Source: Rhodococcus sp. NBC_00297 (GTDB lineage Bacteria > Actinomycetota > Actinomycetes > Mycobacteriales > Mycobacteriaceae). From it: a stretch of 64,000 bases of DNA. The stretch is taken from assembly GCF_036173065.1 (NCBI RefSeq), contig NZ_CP108041.1, forward strand, positions 372,001 to 436,000, read 5' to 3'. The notes beneath the pieces were generated by a model, which did not search any database, was not told the origin of the DNA, and worked only from the letters and a program-made list of their open reading frames with translations. Position numbers and translations under genes: made by a program. Shown in pieces: positions 1 through 8,060 of this stretch; position 1 is the stretch's first letter, and each line of letters opens with the position of its first letter.

Positions 1-517
1 GAGCCGCCAGCCCGTCGTACATCCCCGGAACCGCTTGTGGGCAGGCCAGATCCGTCACGATGTCGGCGCTGCGGAGCCGGTGGAAACCGGGCCGTCCCTC
101 GTCGTCCACACCCAACCGGATGCGCGTCCGCCAGCCGGTCTGATCACCGAGCGACTCCACCTCGACGGTGCGTTCGATGCCCCCGACGCGGCTCAGCTGT
201 TCGGCGACCACGGCCGCCTTGATCTGGCGTCCGGCCTCGGCGGTCGCGTGGGAGAAGTCGCAGCATCCCGACCCACCGGGGCCGGAGATGGGACACAGCG
301 GCGCGATGCGGTCGGGCGAGGCCTCCAGGATCTCGACGGCGTCCGCGCGGCAGAAGGACTTTCCGGTGTCCTCGGTGACCCGCGCCGTCACCAGCTCGCC
401 GGGAAGGCTGTGCCGGACGAACATGACGCGGCCCTCGTGCCGTGCGACGCAGAAGCCGCCGTGTCCCGGCTTGCCCACGCGGACCTCGACGACCGCGCCG
501 AGCCACGAGTCGGTCAT
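1..517 (-). CDS. Class I SAM-dependent RNA methyltransferase with TRAM domain (partial, N-terminal part)
   Basis: This is the N-terminal ~172 residues of a TrmA/RumA-type uridine-C5 methyltransferase; the catalytic SAM domain lies beyond the window start. The sequence begins MTDSWLGAVVEVRVGKPGHG, and the GKPGHGGFCVAR / RHSLPGE pattern is a TRAM RNA-binding domain (about residues 5-60). It is followed by the Cys cluster CPISGPGGSGCCDF (about residues 85-98), as in iron-sulfur members. The ATG overlaps the permease stop as ATGA (514-517), so the two genes are translationally coupled. The same pair (Rv2689c/Rv2690c) occurs in Mycobacterium. The rRNA/tRNA target is not visible. The frame is chosen over an arginine-rich shadow at 144-557. 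Confidence 0.85.
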   Translation of the reverse strand, partial: MTDSWLGAVVEVRVGKPGHGGFCVARHEGRVMFVRHSLPGELVTARVTEDTGKSFCRADAVEILEASPDRIAPLCPISGPGGSGCCDFSHATAEAGRQIKAAVVAEQLSRVGGIERTVEVESLGDQTGWRTRIRLGVDDEGRPGFHRLRSADIVTDLACPQAVPGMYDGLAA

Positions 518-2526
518 CGTTCGGATCGCCGTTCGGCCGAGGTGGGCTCGTAACCACGACGGGACGAGCCCGGTGCGTTCTCGAGGCTCTCGCGCTTCGC
601 CCGCTCGGACGAGTTGAGCTGCCAGGGCACGCTGGTGACCATGACGCCGGGCTGGAACAGCAAGCGACTCTTCAGTCGCAACGCACTCTGGTTGTGCAGC
701 ACCTGCTCCCACCAGTGACCCACCACGTACTCGGGGATGAACACGGTGACGACGTCGCGCGGTGAGTCCCGCTTGACCCGGCGCACGTAGTCGAGCACGG
801 GCTTGGTGATCTCGCGGTACGGCGACTCGACCACCTTGAGCGGGACGCTGAGGTCGCTCTTCTCCCACTCGCGCACCAGGGTGCGCGTGTCCGCCTCGTC
901 GACGTTGACCGTGATCGCCTCGAGGGTGTCCGGCCTGGTCGCACGGGCGTAGGCGAGGGCGCGCAGCGTCGGGCTGTGCAGCTTGGACACGAGCACGATG
1001 GAGTGCGTGCGGCTGGGCAGCACACCGTCCCACTCGACGTCGGCGAGCTCGGTGGCCACCGAGTCGTAGTGCTTGCGGATCAGCTTCATCAGTCCGAAGA
1101 TCGCGAGCATCGCGATGATCGCGATCCAGGCACCCGCGAGGAACTTGGTCAGCAGAACGATGACCAGGACGGCGCCCGTCATGGCCAGTCCGATGCCGTT
1201 GACGACACGCGAGCGCATCATCGACCGGCGCTGCGCGGGGTCCGTCTCGGTCCGCAACAACCGGGTCCAGTGCCGCACCATGCCGGTCTGACTGAGCGTG
1301 AACGAGACGAACACTCCGACGATGTAGAGCTGGATCAGCTTGGTCACCTCGGCGCCGAACATGACGACGAAGAAGATGGCGGCGGCCGACAGGAACAGGA
1401 TGCCGTTGCTGAACGCGAGCCGGTCGCCGCGGGTGTGGAACTGGCGGGGCAGGAATCGGTCCTGGGCCAGGATCGACCCGAGTACCGGGAACCCGTTGAA
1501 GGCGGTGTTGGCGGCCAGCACCAGGATCAGCGCCGTCACGATGGTGATGAAGTAGAAGCCGGGCGTGAAGTGCCGGAAGACGGCCTCGGCCAACTGCGCG
1601 ATGAGCGTCTTCTGCTGGTAGTTCTCGGGAGCCCCGACGAGCTGGGTCGCCGGATCCGCCGCGTACTTCACACCGATCTTCTCCGCCAGCAGGATGATGC
1701 CGAGCAGCAACGTGATGCCGATCGAGCCGAGCAGCAGGAGCGTCGTGGCGGCGTTGCGCGACTTCGGCTTGCGGAAGGCGGGCACGCCGTTGGAGATGGC
1801 CTCGACACCCGTCAGCGCCGCACACCCGGAGGAGAACGCGCGCGCCAGCAGGAACGCGAACGCGATGCCGTAGAGGTGACTGTCCTCCGCCTGCAACTCG
1901 AAGTTCGACGACTCTGCCGACACGTCGTCGCCGAGGACGTACACCTGCACCAGGCCCCATACGAGCATGACGACCATGCCCACCATGAAGGCGTAGGTGG
2001 GGATCGCGAACGCGGTACCGGACTCGCGGACGCCGCGCAGGTTGATCGAGGTGATGAGCACGATGGCGGCGACCGCGAACAGCACCTTGTGCTCCGCGAC
2101 GAACGGCAGGGCCGATCCGATGTTGGAGGCGGCGGCCGAGATGGACACGGCGACCGTGAGCACGTAGTCGACGAGGAGGGCACTGCCGACGGTCAGGCCC
2201 GCGGTCGGTCCCAGGTTGGTGGTGGCCACCTCGTAGTCGCCACCGCCGGACGGGTAGGCGTGCACGTTCTGGCGGTAGCTCGCCACGACCACCGCCATGA
2301 CGACGGCGACGGCGAGACCGATCCAGATGGAGAACGAGTACGCCGAGATCCCGGCGACCGACAGCACCAGAAAGATCTCTTCGGGCGCGTAGGCGACGGA
2401 CGACATGGCATCGGACGCGAACACCGGGAGGGCGATGCGTTTGGGCAGGAGCGTGTGTCCGAGCGTGTCGCTACGGAACGGCCTACCCAGCAGCAGCCTC
2501 TTGGTGGCCGTCGAAAGCTTGGACAC
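514..2526 (-). CDS. APC-superfamily permease, KimA-like potassium importer
   Basis: A 670-residue membrane protein with about 12 hydrophobic segments (residues ~40-480) followed by a cytosolic domain of ~190 residues. The C-terminal motif PEYVVGHWWEQVLHNQSALR resembles the tail of KimA, the K+/H+ symporter of Bacillus, rather than a typical amino-acid permease. The head (SKLSTATKRLLLGRPFRSD, then PKRIALPVFASDAMSSVAYA) is that of Rv2690c. GTG 2526 is chosen because it matches family N-termini and a -10 TACGCT lies 7 bases upstream. It is divergent from the TrkA-type genes ceoB/ceoC, which supports a potassium role. The substrate is inferred; an amino-acid transporter remains possible. Confidence 0.8.
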   Translation of the reverse strand: MSKLSTATKRLLLGRPFRSDTLGHTLLPKRIALPVFASDAMSSVAYAPEEIFLVLSVAGISAYSFSIWIGLAVAVVMAVVVASYRQNVHAYPSGGGDYEVATTNLGPTAGLTVGSALLVDYVLTVAVSISAAASNIGSALPFVAEHKVLFAVAAIVLITSINLRGVRESGTAFAIPTYAFMVGMVVMLVWGLVQVYVLGDDVSAESSNFELQAEDSHLYGIAFAFLLARAFSSGCAALTGVEAISNGVPAFRKPKSRNAATTLLLLGSIGITLLLGIILLAEKIGVKYAADPATQLVGAPENYQQKTLIAQLAEAVFRHFTPGFYFITIVTALILVLAANTAFNGFPVLGSILAQDRFLPRQFHTRGDRLAFSNGILFLSAAAIFFVVMFGAEVTKLIQLYIVGVFVSFTLSQTGMVRHWTRLLRTETDPAQRRSMMRSRVVNGIGLAMTGAVLVIVLLTKFLAGAWIAIIAMLAIFGLMKLIRKHYDSVATELADVEWDGVLPSRTHSIVLVSKLHSPTLRALAYARATRPDTLEAITVNVDEADTRTLVREWEKSDLSVPLKVVESPYREITKPVLDYVRRVKRDSPRDVVTVFIPEYVVGHWWEQVLHNQSALRLKSRLLFQPGVMVTSVPWQLNSSERAKRESLENAPGSSRRGYEPTSAERRSER

Positions 2527-2533
2527 ATCGCAG

Positions 2534-2539
2534 AGCGTA
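2534..2539 (-). promoter_or_regulatory. -10 element for the KimA-like permease, leaderless type
   Basis: TACGCT on the minus strand, 7 bases before GTG 2526. This spacing puts transcription initiation at or next to the start codon, with no Shine-Dalgarno in between. Confidence 0.5.
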
Positions 2540-2649
2540 GGCCGTACCGGGCTCGACCGTGGGGCAGGGTGACCGATAGCGTTGCCCGAAGTCCCTCCCG
2601 GCAGCAATCACCTGGGCACCGTCCTCTCGACTCCCGAACGGAGCGTCTG

Positions 2650-3312
2650 TTGTACGTAGTCGTCATGGGGTGTGGCCGCGTCGGCTCCGCCCTCGCGGGT
2701 GCACTCACCCGCATCGGCCACGAGGTCGCGGTCATCGACCGCGATCCCACCGCGTTCCACCGGCTCGGTCCCAACTTCACCGGACGTCAGGTGATCGGCA
2801 TGGGGTTCGACCGGGACGTGCTCGTCGAGGCGGGCATCGAGAAGGCCGACGCACTGGCCGCGGTGTCCTCGGGCGACAACTCCAACATCATCTCCGCGCG
2901 TGTAGCCCGCGAGACGTTCGGTGTCGAGCGCGTCGTCGCGCGCATCTACGACGCCAAGCGCGCCGCGGTGTACGAACGCCTCGGCATCCCCACGGTGGCC
3001 ACGGTGCCGTGGACGACGGATCGATTCCTGCACACGCTGATCCACGACAACGAGCTCACCAAGTGGCGCGATCCGTCGGGCAGCGTCGCGGTGGCCCGCC
3101 TCGATATCGGCGAGGGATGGGTGGGCAAGGGCGTGACCGCGCTCGAGAGTGCGACCAAGTCCCGAGTGGCCTTCATCATCCGCTTCGGTGCCGGACTCCT
3201 GCCCGACCGGAAGACGGTGATCCAGGCCGACGACGAGGTGTGGATCGCGGCGGTCGACGGCATGGTCGCCGAGGCCGTGGCGCTCGCGAGCAACCCTCCG
3301 CCCGAGGACTGA
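2650..3312 (+). CDS. ceoB: Trk potassium uptake regulatory subunit CeoB (TrkA/RCK)
   Basis: A 220-residue RCK protein: NAD-binding TrkA-N fold (MGCGRVGSALAGALTRIGHE, ~6-25; acidic EVAVIDRD end of beta2) and a TrkA-C domain from ~135 to the end. Such proteins bind NAD(H) and nucleotides and gate potassium transporters at the inner membrane face. The start is TTG 2650, giving LYVVVMGCGRVG as in mycobacterial CeoB; no ATG or GTG occurs earlier in a suitable position. It is followed 59 bases later by its paralogue ceoC and is divergent from the KimA-like permease. No TrkH/TrkG channel gene is in the window. Confidence 0.9.
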   Translation: MYVVVMGCGRVGSALAGALTRIGHEVAVIDRDPTAFHRLGPNFTGRQVIGMGFDRDVLVEAGIEKADALAAVSSGDNSNIISARVARETFGVERVVARIYDAKRAAVYERLGIPTVATVPWTTDRFLHTLIHDNELTKWRDPSGSVAVARLDIGEGWVGKGVTALESATKSRVAFIIRFGAGLLPDRKTVIQADDEVWIAAVDGMVAEAVALASNPPPED

Positions 3313-3371
3313 CGGCTCCTGCCTCACCTCGTGTCCGTCCCCGCACCAGACCTGTCACCGAAGGATTCGTC

Positions 3372-4037
3372 ATGAGAGTCGCCATCGCCGGAGCGGGAGC
3401 CGTGGGCCGTTCGATCGCCCGCGAGCTCCTCAGGTCCGACCATCACGTCCTGCTGATCGAACGCAAGGCCGACCACGTCGACCCGGCATCAGTCGAGGCG
3501 GCCGAGTGGATCCACGCGGACGCCTGCGAGCTGGCCACCCTCGAGGGCGCCGGCATCGAGTCGTACGACGTGGTCATCGCCGCCACGGGCGACGACAAGG
3601 CCAACCTGGTTCTGAGCCTGCTGGCGAAGACCGAGTTCGGCGTCGACCGAGTGGTCGCCCGCGTCAACGACCCGCGCAACGAGTGGCTCTTCGACGCGTC
3701 GTGGGGAGTCGACGTCGCCGTGTCGACACCGCGCATGCTGGCCTCGCTCGTCGAGGAGGCGGTCTCGGTGGGAGATCTGGTGCGCCTGATGACGTTGCGG
3801 CAGGGCAAGGCGAACCTCGTGGAGATCACGTTGCCGGCGAACACACCGCTGGCGGGCAAGCCGGTGCGCCGCATCACGCTTCCTCGCGACGTCGCGCTGG
3901 TCACCATCCTGCGCGGTGGTCGCGTCATCGTCCCGGAGAAGGACGACCCACTCGAGGGCGGCGACGAACTGCTGTTCGTCACCACCGTCGACGTCGAGGA
4001 CGAACTCCGCGAGGTGCTGGGACTCTCCCAGCGTTGA
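3372..4037 (+). CDS. ceoC: Trk potassium uptake regulatory subunit CeoC (TrkA/RCK)
   Basis: A 221-residue paralogue of CeoB: Rossmann motif RVAIAGAGAVGRSIARELL at the N-terminus, LLIERKADHVD acidic strand end, TGDDKANLV, then a TrkA-C half (LVEITLPANTPLAGKPVR...). ATG 3372 has a GAAGGA ribosome site 6 bases upstream. CeoB and CeoC probably form a hetero-oligomeric RCK ring. They are the second arm of the divergent potassium locus. Confidence 0.9.
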   Translation: MRVAIAGAGAVGRSIARELLRSDHHVLLIERKADHVDPASVEAAEWIHADACELATLEGAGIESYDVVIAATGDDKANLVLSLLAKTEFGVDRVVARVNDPRNEWLFDASWGVDVAVSTPRMLASLVEEAVSVGDLVRLMTLRQGKANLVEITLPANTPLAGKPVRRITLPRDVALVTILRGGRVIVPEKDDPLEGGDELLFVTTVDVEDELREVLGLSQR

Positions 4038-4060
4038 CCGACAGGACCGACTGACAGCCG

Positions 4061-4750
4061 TCAGGGCTCGATGCGGTCCGCGTCCGCGACCTCGGTGGTC
4101 TCGCTCTCCCGGTGCGTCGCTGCGGCCACGACAGCGTCGGCCCGTCGCACGGCCCAGAACGTGACGGCGAACGCGACCGCCGCGAGCGGCCAGCCCATCG
4201 CGATGCGGGCGACCGCGAGCCACCCGGTCTGGTCGGAGTCGTAGAGCTGCGATTGCACGACGTACCGCGCGACGAACACGAGAACCCAGGCGAACGTCGC
4301 GATGTCGTACGCGCGGACGGCGGCCCGATGCTCGCGCCAAGCCTTGCCGGTGCCGTTGAGGTAGCCCCACACGATGCCGACGAGCGGCCGACGAGCGAGG
4401 ATCGAGACGAGGAACACCCCGCCGTACGCGAGCGAGGTGTAGATCCCGAACAGGAAGTAGCCCTTGGCGTCTCCGGTGCGGTAGGCGATGAACGCGCACA
4501 CCGCCACGCCGAAGAATCCCGACACGGCCGGCTGGATCGGATCCCGCTTCACGAGGCGCCACACCAGGATCGCCACGGCCAGACCGAGGGCGGCCCAGAT
4601 GGCCGCGGTGAGACCGGCGAGGGAGTTGACCGGAACGAAGACCAGCACGGGCAGGGTGGAGAACACCAGTCCGCTGACCCCACCGAGCTGGGACAGGATC
4701 GTCTCGGGAGGCGCGTCCTCGGAGGGCTGACTGTTCGGTGACTCGCTCAT
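4061..4750 (-). CDS. DUF3159 membrane protein
   Basis: 229 residues with ~6 transmembrane segments between residues ~30 and 205 and charged ends. It has the family pattern ETILSQLGGVSGLVFSTLP near the N-terminus, QPAVSGFFGVAVCAF and YGGVFLVSILARRPLVGI. Its counterpart Rv2693c sits at the same place beside ceoBC. ATG 4750 (MSESPNSQ) is chosen; the reading frame stays open upstream but the extension is low-complexity Ser/Arg/Thr unlike homologues. Function unknown. It lies 37 bp downstream of the OB-fold gene and is probably co-transcribed with it. Confidence 0.85.
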   Translation of the reverse strand: MSESPNSQPSEDAPPETILSQLGGVSGLVFSTLPVLVFVPVNSLAGLTAAIWAALGLAVAILVWRLVKRDPIQPAVSGFFGVAVCAFIAYRTGDAKGYFLFGIYTSLAYGGVFLVSILARRPLVGIVWGYLNGTGKAWREHRAAVRAYDIATFAWVLVFVARYVVQSQLYDSDQTGWLAVARIAMGWPLAAVAFAVTFWAVRRADAVVAAATHRESETTEVADADRIEP

Positions 4751-4787
4751 GCAGTTCAGGGTGCCAGACGATGCGGCTCCCGAAGAA

Positions 4788-5165
4788 CTAGTCCTCGGTG
4801 CGCAGCTCGTAGTAGGGGTTGTAGATGACCTTGCGGCCCTCGCGCTCCCCCACGCGACCACGGACCAGCAACTGCGTGCCGGACTCGATACCGGCGATCT
4901 TGCGTCGGCCGATCCAGATCAGCGAGATGGTGTCGGTGCCGTCGAAGAACTCGGCCTCGACGATGGCGTTGGCGGCCTTGCTGCACGTCTCGACGCTGCG
5001 GAGCCGTCCGACCATGGTGACCTCGTCACCGCGAGTGCAATCGCATGCTCGTTGGGCGCCGGACGCCTTCGACGTCGACTCCAACTCCTCGGCATCGAGT
5101 TGATCGATGTCCTCGGTCAACTTCCGGGCCATGCGGCGGAAGTATCCTGCGGCAGCGGGTGCCAT
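4788..5165 (-). CDS. OB-fold nucleic-acid-binding protein
   Basis: 125 residues. An OB-fold core spans ~45-125: CDCTRGDEVTMVGRLRSVET, VEAEFFDGTDTISLIWIGRR and LLVRGRVGEREGRKVIYNPY, as in tRNA/ssDNA-binding anti-codon-type folds and Rv2694c. ATG 5165 has an AGGAG Shine-Dalgarno. The downstream neighbour is the DUF3159 gene. The ligand is unknown. The N-terminal helix (~1-40) with a DxLDAEEL acidic stretch could be a partner-binding segment. Confidence 0.85.
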   Translation of the reverse strand: MAPAAAGYFRRMARKLTEDIDQLDAEELESTSKASGAQRACDCTRGDEVTMVGRLRSVETCSKAANAIVEAEFFDGTDTISLIWIGRRKIAGIESGTQLLVRGRVGEREGRKVIYNPYYELRTED

Positions 5166-5304
5166 GAGTGCTCCTGGAGCGGTTCGCGCGGGCCTTCCGC
5201 GGCGGATGTTCTGCTTCTGTCAGCGCCACTGTAGACCTTTCCGAGCACGCCTCACCACACCCGGCCGGTCGGGTCGGTGAACGCCACGAGAAGATGCGGA
5301 CACC

Positions 5305-6009
5305 ATGGAGACAACCACCGTCGTACTGCTGCCCGGCACCGGCTCCGACGCGTCGTTCGTCGAGGGGGCCTTCGGTGATGCCGTGGCGGATCTCGGCTGG
5401 TCGCTGCGGGTGATCGAGCCCGAACCCGCCGACGTCGTCGGGGGCTACGTGCGGGCGCTCGACCACGTACGAGGCGCCGTTCGAGGGGACCTGATCGTGG
5501 GCGGTGTCTCACTCGGCGCGGCGGTCGCGGCGCGGTGGGCGCTCGACCGTCGGGGCGCCGCGCAGGGCGCCGTCCTCGCGATGCCGGCGTGGACCGGATC
5601 TCCGGGTGACTCCCCCGCTGCGGTCGGTGCCGCCGCGACGGCGGCGACGCTGCGGGCCCACGGCCTCGATGCGTCGGTGGCGGCGATGGCGCAGTCGAGT
5701 CCGCGGTGGCTCGCCGAGGCGCTGACGCGGTCGTGGCGAGCACAGTGGCCGCAGCTGCCGACGGCGCTGGACGACGCCGCCCGGTACGTGGCACCCACCC
5801 TCGACGACCTGCGATCCCTCGCGGTGCCGGTCGGCGTGGTGGCAGCGATCGACGACCCGGTGCATCCGCTCGGCGTCGCGCAGGACTGGTGCGCGGCTCT
5901 TCCCACGGCGCACCTCGACACCTTCGCGCTCGACGTCCTCGCCGCGTCCCCGGGCGAGCTCGGCAGGCTGGGCGTCACCGCGCTCCGGCGTACGACGGGC
6001 GGGTCCTAG
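5305..6009 (+). CDS. Alpha/beta-hydrolase-fold protein (Rv2695-like)
   Basis: 234 residues. It starts METTTVVLLPGTGSDASFVE, a beta-strand/oxyanion LLPGTGSD motif, then VGGVSLGAAVAAR (GxSLG nucleophile elbow, Ser around 71) and VAAIDDPVHPLG near the C-terminus (Asp/His region). This is the architecture of a small alpha/beta hydrolase acting on an unknown substrate. It is transcribed alone, convergent with the DUF3710 gene. Its TAG stop (6007-6009) lies in a CTAG that is also the end of a duplicated tail of that convergent gene. Confidence 0.75.
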   Translation: METTTVVLLPGTGSDASFVEGAFGDAVADLGWSLRVIEPEPADVVGGYVRALDHVRGAVRGDLIVGGVSLGAAVAARWALDRRGAAQGAVLAMPAWTGSPGDSPAAVGAAATAATLRAHGLDASVAAMAQSSPRWLAEALTRSWRAQWPQLPTALDDAARYVAPTLDDLRSLAVPVGVVAAIDDPVHPLGVAQDWCAALPTAHLDTFALDVLAASPGELGRLGVTALRRTTGGS

Positions 6010-6057
6010 TCGAGCCGCTGCATCGCCGAGAACTCAGTCGAGCTGCTGCATCGCCGA
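6009..6057. repeat. 28-bp-offset duplication of the DUF3710 gene tail
   Basis: A 21-base segment at 6009-6029 recurs at 6037-6057 with one mismatch (C/T). On the minus strand both copies encode SAMQ(Q/R)LD plus a stop: the first copy ends the current gene (TGA, 6034), the second ends with TAG at 6006-6008. The 28-base offset is not a multiple of three, so the second copy is out of frame. Confidence 0.8.
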
Positions 6058-6888
6058 ACCGGAGGGCCCGCGCCGACGTTGCGCCTCGGCGGCGTCCGCG
6101 TCGGGAGCCTGCTGCTGAGGTGCCTGCTGCTGAGGTACCTGCTGCTGAGGTACCTGCTGCTGGGGCACCTGCTGCTGCACCGCCGCCTGTGCCTGCGCCT
6201 GTGCGGCCGCCATCTGCTGTTGCTGCGCGGCCGCGAGTTGCTGAGCGAGTGCCGGCGGCAGACTGATGGGCAACGGCGTCCGCACCGGGTGCGGATCCGA
6301 GCCGCGATCGACCACGGTCGCCGCCACGACGGCACGCGCCTGCTCGACCAGCGGCGATCCGGCCTCGACACTGCCTGCCGGTCCGCTCGCCACGCCGCGG
6401 ATCATCCAGCGGTACCCGTCGACGCCGATGAAACGCAGATCCCCGCCGGCCGCGGAGCCCACCACCTCACGGCCCCACGGGCCGGTCTCGGTGGCCACCC
6501 GCGCGTTGTCGCGGCGCAGCGTGTCGGCCAACTCAGCGGCGACGTCACGCCACTGACCGGGCGACTTCGGTGCGGCGAAGGCGGCCACGGTGATGCGCCC
6601 GTTCGGAGTGACGATGTGGACGGCCTGGGGTGCGCCGGCCTGCGTCATCTCGACCTGCAGCTGTCCGCCGGCCGGAAGCATCAACAGCACGCTTCCCAGA
6701 TCGAGCCGTCCCTCCGCGATGCTCTCGCGGTCGCCGTCCAGGTCGTCGATCGACCACGGCCCGGTGGTGTCGTCCGCCGTACCGTCCACCTCGTCGACCT
6801 CGTCCACTTCCTCGACCTCGACGTCCTGCGCGGAGTCGAGATCGGTGGCGTCGACGTCGTCGCGCCCCTTCTTCTTGCGTCCGAACAT
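6034..6888 (-). CDS. DUF3710 protein with Gln-rich repeat tail
   Basis: 284 residues. A basic start (MFGRKKKGRDD) is followed by an acidic Asp/Glu/Val segment (~15-40) and the conserved DUF3710 core (~42-215; GPWSIDDLDGDRE, RLDLGSVLLMLPAGGQ, RTRW-like region GVDGYRWMIRGVASGPAG). The C-terminal ~65 residues are Gln/Ala-rich with five QQQ(V/A)P-type units encoded by a 15-bp tandem repeat. It is located directly after dut, as Rv2696c is. ATG 6888 has a GAGAA(C)TGAG ribosome site. Function unknown; cytosolic. The repeat length could vary between strains. Confidence 0.85.
   Translation of the reverse strand: MFGRKKKGRDDVDATDLDSAQDVEVEEVDEVDEVDGTADDTTGPWSIDDLDGDRESIAEGRLDLGSVLLMLPAGGQLQVEMTQAGAPQAVHIVTPNGRITVAAFAAPKSPGQWRDVAAELADTLRRDNARVATETGPWGREVVGSAAGGDLRFIGVDGYRWMIRGVASGPAGSVEAGSPLVEQARAVVAATVVDRGSDPHPVRTPLPISLPPALAQQLAAAQQQQMAAAQAQAQAAVQQQVPQQQVPQQQVPQQQAPQQQAPDADAAEAQRRRGPSGSAMQQLD
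6108..6182. repeat. 15-bp in-frame tandem repeat, five units, in the DUF3710 gene
   Basis: Five consecutive 15-base units starting CCTGCTGCTG at 6108, 6123, 6138, 6153 and 6168; units 2 and 3 are identical and the last two diverge. They encode QQQ(V/A)P on the minus strand. The unit length keeps the frame, so copy-number change would only alter tail length. Confidence 0.9.
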
Positions 6889-6890
6889 GC

Positions 6891-7433
6891 TCAGTTCTCC
6901 TTCTCGCTGGCGGTGACGGCATCGAGAACCGCGTGTCCGCCGCTGGAGCCGTAGCCGCCGACACCCCGAGTGGTGTCGTCCAGCTCGGCCACCTCGACGA
7001 AGTCGGGCAGTTCGACCCGCTGCACCAGCAGCTGGGCGATGCGGTCCCCGCGCCGCAGTTCGATGGGGGTGCGTGGATCGTGGTTGATGAGGCAGACCCT
7101 GATCTCGCCGCGATAACCGGCATCGACCGTTCCCGGCGTGTTGACCACCGACAATCCCGCTCGCGCGGCGAGGCCGGACCGGGGGTGGATCAGGCCGACG
7201 GTGCCGACCGGCAGCGCCACGGCGATGCCCGTACCGACCATGGCACGCTCACCGGGTTCGATGACGACGTCGACGGTGGAACACAGGTCCACACCCGCGT
7301 CACCGGCGTGTGCACGGACGGGCAGCGGGATGTCCGGATCGAGTCGTCTGACGGCCACCGTCTCGACGGCCGGTGCCGATCCCTGGTCTCCGCGGGTCGT
7401 GCGTGTCGCCGTCTCGGCCGTCAGATCGCTCAC
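6891..7433 (-). CDS. dut: dUTP diphosphatase
   Basis: 180 residues. It hydrolyses dUTP to dUMP and pyrophosphate. All five trimeric dUTPase motifs are present: HAGDAGVDL (~40), [11 protein letters not shown] (~90), [14 protein letters not shown] (~105, catalytic Asp), [11 protein letters not shown] (~135) and a C-terminal [10 protein letters not shown] arm. GTG 7433 (VSDLTAET) is chosen over GTG 7460 because a -10 TAATCT at 7442-7447 would place the transcript start just before 7433, leaving 7460 untranscribed. It ends 2 bases before the DUF3710 gene, giving a tight two-gene unit. Confidence 0.93.
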   Translation of the reverse strand: MSDLTAETATRTTRGDQGSAPAVETVAVRRLDPDIPLPVRAHAGDAGVDLCSTVDVVIEPGERAMVGTGIAVALPVGTVGLIHPRSGLAARAGLSVVNTPGTVDAGYRGEIRVCLINHDPRTPIELRRGDRIAQLLVQRVELPDFVEVAELDDTTRGVGGYGSSGGHAVLDAVTASEKEN

Positions 7434-7441
7434 ATCGGTCG

Positions 7442-7447
7442 AGATTA
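7442..7447 (-). promoter_or_regulatory. -10 element for dut
   Basis: TAATCT on the minus strand, 8 bases upstream of GTG 7433, so the 5' leader would be only one or two bases. It supports the shorter dut start. Confidence 0.45.
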
Positions 7448-7487
7448 CTCGCCGATGCACCGTCGACCTCCCGCCCGTCCGACCCTC

Positions 7488-7493
7488 TACTCT
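7488..7493 (+). promoter_or_regulatory. -10 element for the DUF3093 gene, leaderless type
   Basis: TACTCT exactly 6 bases before GTG 7500. The purine-rich GGAGAG between them is too close to the start to act as a normal ribosome site. Confidence 0.5.
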
Positions 7494-7499
7494 GGAGAG

Positions 7500-8045
7500 G
7501 TGTCCGACGCAGCTTCGAGAGAGACCTCAGCAGATCACGCCACCCGGACGTCCGGGACGGCACACGACGACGGGGGTGAGACGGTCGTCTACAGCGAACG
7601 GCTCCGCGTACCCGTCTGGTACTGGGTGGCCGCGATCGGCGTCGCGGCGATCCTGTCGGCCGAGGTGCACATGGGATCACCCGGCGTGATGGCCTGGCTG
7701 CCGTACGTGGTGCTGGTGCCGTTCGCGATCTGGGTGGTCACGTACCTGGGCCGGATGCGCGTCGAGGTGACGGAGCAGAACGGCGAGCGCATGCTGCACG
7801 CCGGCAAGGCTCGGCTCCCCGCATCGGTGATCGATCGGGTGGCGGTGGTGCCGGGGACGGCGAAGAGTGCCGCCCTCGGACGCCAGCTCGACCCCTCCGC
7901 CTTCGTTCAGCATCGTTCGTGGGTCAAGCCGATGGTGTTGGTCGTCCTCGACGACGAGAACGACCCGACACCGTACTGGTTGGTGAGCACCCGGAACCCG
8001 GATGCAGTGGCTGCGGCTCTGACTCCGCAGCCACCGACCTCCTGA
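7500..8045 (+). CDS. DUF3093 membrane protein
   Basis: 181 residues. A hydrophilic N-terminus (~1-35), two transmembrane helices (~38-80: [20 protein letters not shown] and [20 protein letters not shown]) and a beta-rich cytosolic domain ending [20 protein letters not shown] and [11 protein letters not shown]. This matches Rv2698 at the same locus. An in-frame ATG exists at 7455, but GTG 7500 is favoured by the leaderless -10. Function unknown. It is divergent from dut. Confidence 0.82.
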   Translation: MSDAASRETSADHATRTSGTAHDDGGETVVYSERLRVPVWYWVAAIGVAAILSAEVHMGSPGVMAWLPYVVLVPFAIWVVTYLGRMRVEVTEQNGERMLHAGKARLPASVIDRVAVVPGTAKSAALGRQLDPSAFVQHRSWVKPMVLVVLDDENDPTPYWLVSTRNPDAVAAALTPQPPTS

Positions 8046-8060
8046 CGGAGGTCTCCTCGG

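Noticed and set aside
144..557. Arg-rich 137-residue minus-strand frame next to the window start
   Set aside because: The overlapping frame starting at 517 encodes a clear TRAM domain and Cys cluster; this one is its shadow.
976..2649. Long plus-strand open frame running into ceoB
   Set aside because: The part before 2650 is antisense to the permease and is His/Arg/Asp-rich; real CeoB similarity starts only at TTG 2650.
2527..2649. A c-di-AMP (ydaO-type) riboswitch before the potassium genes
   Set aside because: The 123-bp gap is too short, and the permease seems leaderless; no conserved riboswitch motifs are seen.
7455..7499. ATG 7455 as the start of the DUF3093 gene
   Set aside because: It would overlap the dut promoter region, and the -10 TACTCT at 7488 lies downstream of it, so the transcript would lack that codon. 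It remains possible if another promoter exists.
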